A stretch of 64,000 nucleotides of DNA from the NCBI RefSeq assembly GCF_001424105.1, contig NZ_LMQH01000002.1, positions 62,005 through 126,004 of the forward strand, in the 5' to 3' direction. Positions 60,278-64,000 of this stretch are shown here, in pieces; within the stretch, counting starts at the first letter, position 1, and every line of letters starts with the position of its first letter. Position numbers and translations under genes: made by a program. The notes under the pieces are model-generated. The model was not told where the DNA came from, searched no databases, and saw nothing but the letters and a program-made list of their open reading frames with translations. Source of the stretch: Chryseobacterium sp. Leaf394. GTDB taxonomy: Bacteria > Bacteroidota > Bacteroidia > Flavobacteriales > Weeksellaceae.

Positions 60278-61513
60278 ATGATTTCACTTTCTCCGCTGCA
60301 GACATTGAAAAATGTTGAGTTCAGAAATCTTCTTACCGGAAGATTTTTTATTGTTTTGGCTTTTAGAATGCTTGCTACATTATTGGGATGGTGGGTGTAT
60401 CAGCTCACGAAAGATCCTTTTTCCATCGGACTTATCGGACTTTCTGAAGTAATTCCTGCGGTGAGTTGCGCTTTGTACGCCGGTCATGTGATTGATACCA
60501 ATGAGAAAAAGAAACTTCTTCTTATCTGTACATACGCTTACGTTTTCCTTATCGGACTCCTGCTGATTCCAGCATTTTTTAATGCCGAACTGCATTTCAC
60601 AGGTCATCAGATTACTTATTTCATTTATGCTGTCATTTTCTTTACAGGTATTGCCCGAGCATTTATCGGCCCCATCGTCCCATCGATGATTCCAAAAATT
60701 GTGAAGCAAATCAATCTGCCTAACGCAATCACATTAAATCAGGCAACATTTTTGATATCATCAGTTTGCGGACACGCAGCCGGCGGATTTTTAATTGAAT
60801 TTTACGGAATTAAATGGACGGTTTTAACGGTAGTCATTCTAATCACAGTTTCATCCATTTTCTTCTGGCAGCTCAACAAACAGTTTTCTGAACAGAAAAA
60901 GGGAAGCGTGAAAGTGATGGACAGCATTCGGGAAGGCGTTTCTTACATTTACAAAACCAAAGAAATTCTGGGAGCACTTTATCTGGATATGTTTGCAGTA
61001 CTTTTTGGAGGTGCAGTGGCGATGATTCCTGTATTTGCAACCGATATTCTAAAATCGGGAGCTGACGGTTTGGGTCTTCTGAATGCTGCTTCAGATATTG
61101 GCTCCATGATTATTATTACGACTCTGGCATTGGTACCTTTACGTAAAAATCAGGGTAAAATATTGCTGGTTGCCGTGGCGGGATTTGGTCTTTGCATCAT
61201 CGGTTTCGGACTTTCGAATTATTACTGGCTGTCGTTTTTGTTTTTGGTGATGAGCGGAATGCTTGACGGAATTTCGGTGGTTATCCGTGGGACAATTGTA
61301 CAGCTGAAGACTCCAGATCATATCCGCGGACGGGTGCTGAGTGTAAATTCAATCTTCATCATGTCGAGCAATGAAATGGGACAGTTTGAAAGCGGACTTG
61401 CAGCAAAACTTCTTGGCGCAGTAAGATCTGTAGTTGTTGGAGGAAGCCTGACAGTGCTGATTGCTGTTTTGGTTGGAAGCACAAATCCGAAATTGAGAAA
61501 AATGCAATATTAA
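60278..61513 (+). CDS. major facilitator superfamily transporter (EntS-like)
   Basis: 411 residues from the ATG at 60278; an in-frame TTG 6 bases upstream overlaps the -7 box and is disfavoured. About 12 membrane helices, with FRNLLTGRFFIVLAFRMLATLLGWWVYQLTKDPFSIGLIGLSE at the start and the loop 2-3 segment GHVIDTNEKKKLL. The family (MFS_3/EntS-like) includes drug and siderophore exporters; the substrate is unknown. Confidence 0.9.
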   Translation: MISLSPLQTLKNVEFRNLLTGRFFIVLAFRMLATLLGWWVYQLTKDPFSIGLIGLSEVIPAVSCALYAGHVIDTNEKKKLLLICTYAYVFLIGLLLIPAFFNAELHFTGHQITYFIYAVIFFTGIARAFIGPIVPSMIPKIVKQINLPNAITLNQATFLISSVCGHAAGGFLIEFYGIKWTVLTVVILITVSSIFFWQLNKQFSEQKKGSVKVMDSIREGVSYIYKTKEILGALYLDMFAVLFGGAVAMIPVFATDILKSGADGLGLLNAASDIGSMIIITTLALVPLRKNQGKILLVAVAGFGLCIIGFGLSNYYWLSFLFLVMSGMLDGISVVIRGTIVQLKTPDHIRGRVLSVNSIFIMSSNEMGQFESGLAAKLLGAVRSVVVGGSLTVLIAVLVGSTNPKLRKMQY

Positions 61514-61584
61514 TTCAGTAAAATTTATTTTTTTCAATTACAGGCCCTTTTCATTAACAATTTCTTAAATAACAGATTGAAAAT

Positions 61585-61615
61585 TTGTTCAGTCTTAACA
61601 ATTTATATAACTTTG
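61585..61615 (+). promoter_or_regulatory. promoter TTG-N20-TAACTTTG
   Basis: TTG at 61585-61587 and TAACTTTG at 61608-61615 with exact 20-base spacing. It lies inside the longest frame that could be drawn for the next gene, which argues that translation starts downstream at 61637. Confidence 0.65.
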
Positions 61616-61636
61616 TTTTTGATATATACGGAAATT

Positions 61637-62245
61637 ATGAATAGATTTTTACTCATTCTCTGTACGTTTGTGGCGTACACAGGGATGTCTGCACAAAGCA
61701 TAAAAAATAATAAGCCCGGAAACGAAATTGAACAGATCAATGCTGCACAAAACATTTCGGATTATGATGCTCTGTTTGCAAAATTTTCAAAATCTACAAC
61801 TCTTGAAAGGTGGCAGGCTCACTATTATTCAGGGGTTGCTCAATACTTAAAAACTGAGAGTCAGCTTAAAAAATCTTCTGGCCAATCCCTCCTTGAATCT
61901 AATGCTCTGGCGTTAAAATACGCAGGAAGCATCTTGGCGACACAACCAAACAATGCTGATGTAAAAGTTCTGGTAGGGCTTGCGAGATTGCAGAGAATTC
62001 ATCTTAATAATTCACCAGATGTTCAGAAAGACAAAGATCTTATCATAAAAATTATTACAGAATCTGAAGCTTTGTCACCTAACAACCCCAGACTTACTTT
62101 GTTGAAAGCAGGAATGACAGCAAAATTTTCTGACCTGAAATTCAACAATCTGAACTCTGCTCAGCTGTATGCGAAAGCCGTAAATGATTTTGAAGCTGAA
62201 ACTTCTCCCAACTGGGGCAAACAGCTGATTTATTTAACTAAATAA
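61637..62245 (+). CDS. secreted hypothetical protein, helical
   Basis: 202 residues from the ATG at 61637, chosen because it gives a normal signal peptide (MNRFLLILCTFVAYTGMSAQS) and because a promoter lies just upstream; the longer frame from a TTG at 61577 would start within the promoter. Mature part is helical with TPR-like spacing (ALKYAGSILATQPNNADVKVLVGLARLQRI, LSPNNPRLTLLKAGM). No family is named. Precedes the large secreted protein by 31 bases. Confidence 0.8.
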   Translation: MNRFLLILCTFVAYTGMSAQSIKNNKPGNEIEQINAAQNISDYDALFAKFSKSTTLERWQAHYYSGVAQYLKTESQLKKSSGQSLLESNALALKYAGSILATQPNNADVKVLVGLARLQRIHLNNSPDVQKDKDLIIKIITESEALSPNNPRLTLLKAGMTAKFSDLKFNNLNSAQLYAKAVNDFEAETSPNWGKQLIYLTK

Positions 62246-62276
62246 TCTTTGGATTAACATTAAAACGTTAACAAAA

Positions 62277-64000
62277 ATGAAAAAATATCTATTTATTTTC
62301 ACCTTTCTCGTTACTCAACTGATGTTTGCACAGCAAGACTGCGCAACGGCAATTCCGGTATGTAGAGATTCTGATATCGCTCTTACACCTGGAGGAGTGG
62401 GAAATGTGGAAGAAGCGGAGTCGGGTGGCTGTCTTTTCGGAGAAAGTAATTCTCTCTGGTTAACTTTCAGTGTCGAAACTGCAGGTACTTTAACTTTTGT
62501 AATTACTCCTACAGGACCAGGTGCAAACAATATTGATTATGACTGGGCATTATATGGCCCCAATCACAATTGCGCCAACGTAAACGCAACACCTCTGAGA
62601 TGTTCATACGCAGGATCCGGAAGTGCTTTCTTCCCACTCACCGGACTGAATATGACCGCTACAGACACTACAGAAAATGCAACTGGTGACGGTTTTGTAA
62701 AATATATTGATGTATTGCCAGGGCAGGTTTATTATTTACTACTGAATAATTTCTCTCCTACCATAGCGCCATTTTCTTTATCATTCGGAGGTACAGCAAC
62801 TTTGCTTACGCCTTTTGATAACAGCTCTGCACAGGTTTATCAGCCATATCCGTTTTTGGAACCAGGTGCGAATCAGGATGGTGAAATTACAATCTGCAGC
62901 AATCCGGCAACATTTGATTTTTCTACTTTGTCAGCTCAGATTTTAAATAATAATACCAATTTTATTGTTAAATATTACAGATCTGCAACAGATGCACTAG
63001 ATGATTTCAATCCTATCACAACTCCTATTGTTGTGGATGCTGCTAATACTTACACTTATGCAATTTCGTACGTAGATCCTACACAGCCTACAAGCTTCCT
63101 GAACCAATGTCGGGAATTTAACACGATTAATTTTTTAGACAAATCCTTCCAGTTGACTCCTGTTACACTTACAGAATGCAGTAACAATAATACAGGAACA
63201 GCGACCTACGACCTTACTGCGGCAGCAATAGGTGCTACGCCTAACCTTACATTACAGTACTATCCATCGATGGCAGCGCTAAATGCTGGTACCAGTCAGA
63301 TAGCAGTTCCTTATGCTTACACATCTGCAGCCGGATCTGTTTTTGTAAAAGCGACGAATGAGTTTAATTGTGTAACGATTGTTGAAATAAAACTTACATT
63401 CCACCCAACAGTAACTGTAACGGAGGCTACACTGAGATCATGTTTTATTGAAGGAAATCCATCAACAGGACTGTTCGATCTGGAAGATGCTGTAGTCAAC
63501 TTAGATCCGGGAATGACAAAAGAGTATTATCCTTCAGAAACAGATGCAATTAATCAGACCAACGAAATTCTTAATTTCGGAACTTACACAGCTCCAAATG
63601 GTGTTATTTACGTGAGAGTAATGAACGGAAACGGGTGTTACACTGTTGCTAAAGTGACTTTAATTGTAATTCCTCCTGTTTATTCAACAGTTTTGGTTGA
63701 TAAAGTAATCTGTATGGAAGACAAAACCACGCTCGACGCAGGACCTGGATTCAACGGATACGAATGGAGCAACGGCGAAACTACTCAATCAATTTCTGGT
63801 GTGGGTGTCGGAACCTATTGGGTAAAATTACAGACAGGTGACTGCTGGGCAAGACAGGAAGTAAAAATATTCCCATCAGATCAACCGGTAGTTTCAAATA
63901 TTGAAATTTCAAACAATACGATTACAGTAATTGCAGTGGGAGGAACGCCTGCATACAGCTATTCACTGGATAATAACAACTGGCAGGATTCAAATATCTT
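62277..64000 (+). CDS. large secreted/gliding-motility-associated-type protein, 3' end beyond the window
   Basis: Open from ATG at 62277 to the window edge (574 codons and still open). Signal peptide MKKYLFIFTFLVTQLMFAQQ, then a domain starting DCATAIPVCRDSDIAL with LWLTFSVETAGTLTFVITP and DYDWALYGPNHNC (a flavobacterial surface-protein module), followed by successive beta-rich repeats with TLTECSNNNTGTATYDLTAA, LRSCFIEGNPSTGLFDLEDA, and LDAGPGFNGYEWSNGETTQSIS. Such proteins typically end in a type IX (T9SS type B) sorting domain, which would lie beyond the window. Confidence 0.85.
   Translation, partial: MKKYLFIFTFLVTQLMFAQQDCATAIPVCRDSDIALTPGGVGNVEEAESGGCLFGESNSLWLTFSVETAGTLTFVITPTGPGANNIDYDWALYGPNHNCANVNATPLRCSYAGSGSAFFPLTGLNMTATDTTENATGDGFVKYIDVLPGQVYYLLLNNFSPTIAPFSLSFGGTATLLTPFDNSSAQVYQPYPFLEPGANQDGEITICSNPATFDFSTLSAQILNNNTNFIVKYYRSATDALDDFNPITTPIVVDAANTYTYAISYVDPTQPTSFLNQCREFNTINFLDKSFQLTPVTLTECSNNNTGTATYDLTAAAIGATPNLTLQYYPSMAALNAGTSQIAVPYAYTSAAGSVFVKATNEFNCVTIVEIKLTFHPTVTVTEATLRSCFIEGNPSTGLFDLEDAVVNLDPGMTKEYYPSETDAINQTNEILNFGTYTAPNGVIYVRVMNGNGCYTVAKVTLIVIPPVYSTVLVDKVICMEDKTTLDAGPGFNGYEWSNGETTQSISGVGVGTYWVKLQTGDCWARQEVKIFPSDQPVVSNIEISNNTITVIAVGGTPAYSYSLDNNNWQDSNI

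Noticed and set aside
61577..61636. N-terminal extension of the 61637 gene from a TTG codon
   Set aside because: It runs through a well-spaced promoter (TTG-N20-TAACTTTG) and places a second hydrophobic segment before a normal signal peptide.

Overview
The window looks like a chromosomal segment of a flavobacterium, most likely Chryseobacterium or a close relative (Weeksellaceae, Flavobacteriia). The evidence is low GC by eye, genes preceded by the Bacteroidota promoter box TAnnTTTG with little Shine-Dalgarno signal, a SusC/SusD pair, many lipoproteins with Bacteroidota-type signals, a GH3-family ligase, and a truncated large repeat-rich secreted protein of the gliding/type IX secretion kind. 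No phage genes, insertion sequence transposase, integrase, CRISPR array, tRNA or rRNA were seen.

Region by region. 1-3.0 kb: three co-directional genes of unknown function; the last may be a divergent nucleotidyltransferase/HEPN-like protein. 3.0-4.7 kb: AT-rich non-coding DNA around an orphan PglD-like acyltransferase. 4.6-8.7 kb: sugar-nucleotide genes (ugd, rmlB, rmlA) with a GxxExxY gene and several small dispersed repeats inserted between them. 8.9-18.1 kb: an ABC-2 polysaccharide exporter (wzm, wzt with a C-terminal extension), an FkbM methyltransferase, a tightly coupled cassette (VioA-like aminotransferase, WbqC-like protein, a second shortened PLP enzyme, a GNAT-glycosyltransferase fusion) and two more family 2 glycosyltransferases, closed by a hairpin terminator. 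18.4-32.1 kb: a long second run of glycosyltransferases plus an SDR protein, a GtrB-like/membrane-protein pair, an AsnB amidotransferase and a GT-D enzyme. 32.1-37.6 kb: an opposite-strand block with a GNAT, a FemAB-like protein, a YdjC/ChbG deacetylase, a second GtrB-like/membrane-protein pair and a methyltransferase. 37.7-42.1 kb: four more glycosyltransferase/acetyltransferase genes plus one GT2.

Taken together, 4.6-42.1 kb is one large surface-polysaccharide (O-antigen or capsule) locus of the ABC-transporter type. rmlA and rmlB occur without rmlC or rmlD, so dTDP-4-keto-6-deoxyglucose is probably aminated (DegT) and N-acylated (GNAT) instead of becoming rhamnose. Ugd supplies UDP-glucuronate, a possible target for the AsnB-like amidotransferase. 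No priming glycosyltransferase, Wzx or Wzy is visible.

The right part is housekeeping and outer-membrane biology: beta-carbonic anhydrase, a small secreted protein and a SulP anion transporter (42.2-44.9 kb); pth; a susCD pair flanked by two related lipoproteins with candidate LacI-type operators upstream (45.7-53.1 kb); mfd; small lipoproteins, a GH3-family ligase, an MFS transporter; and finally the start of a large secreted protein that runs off the end.
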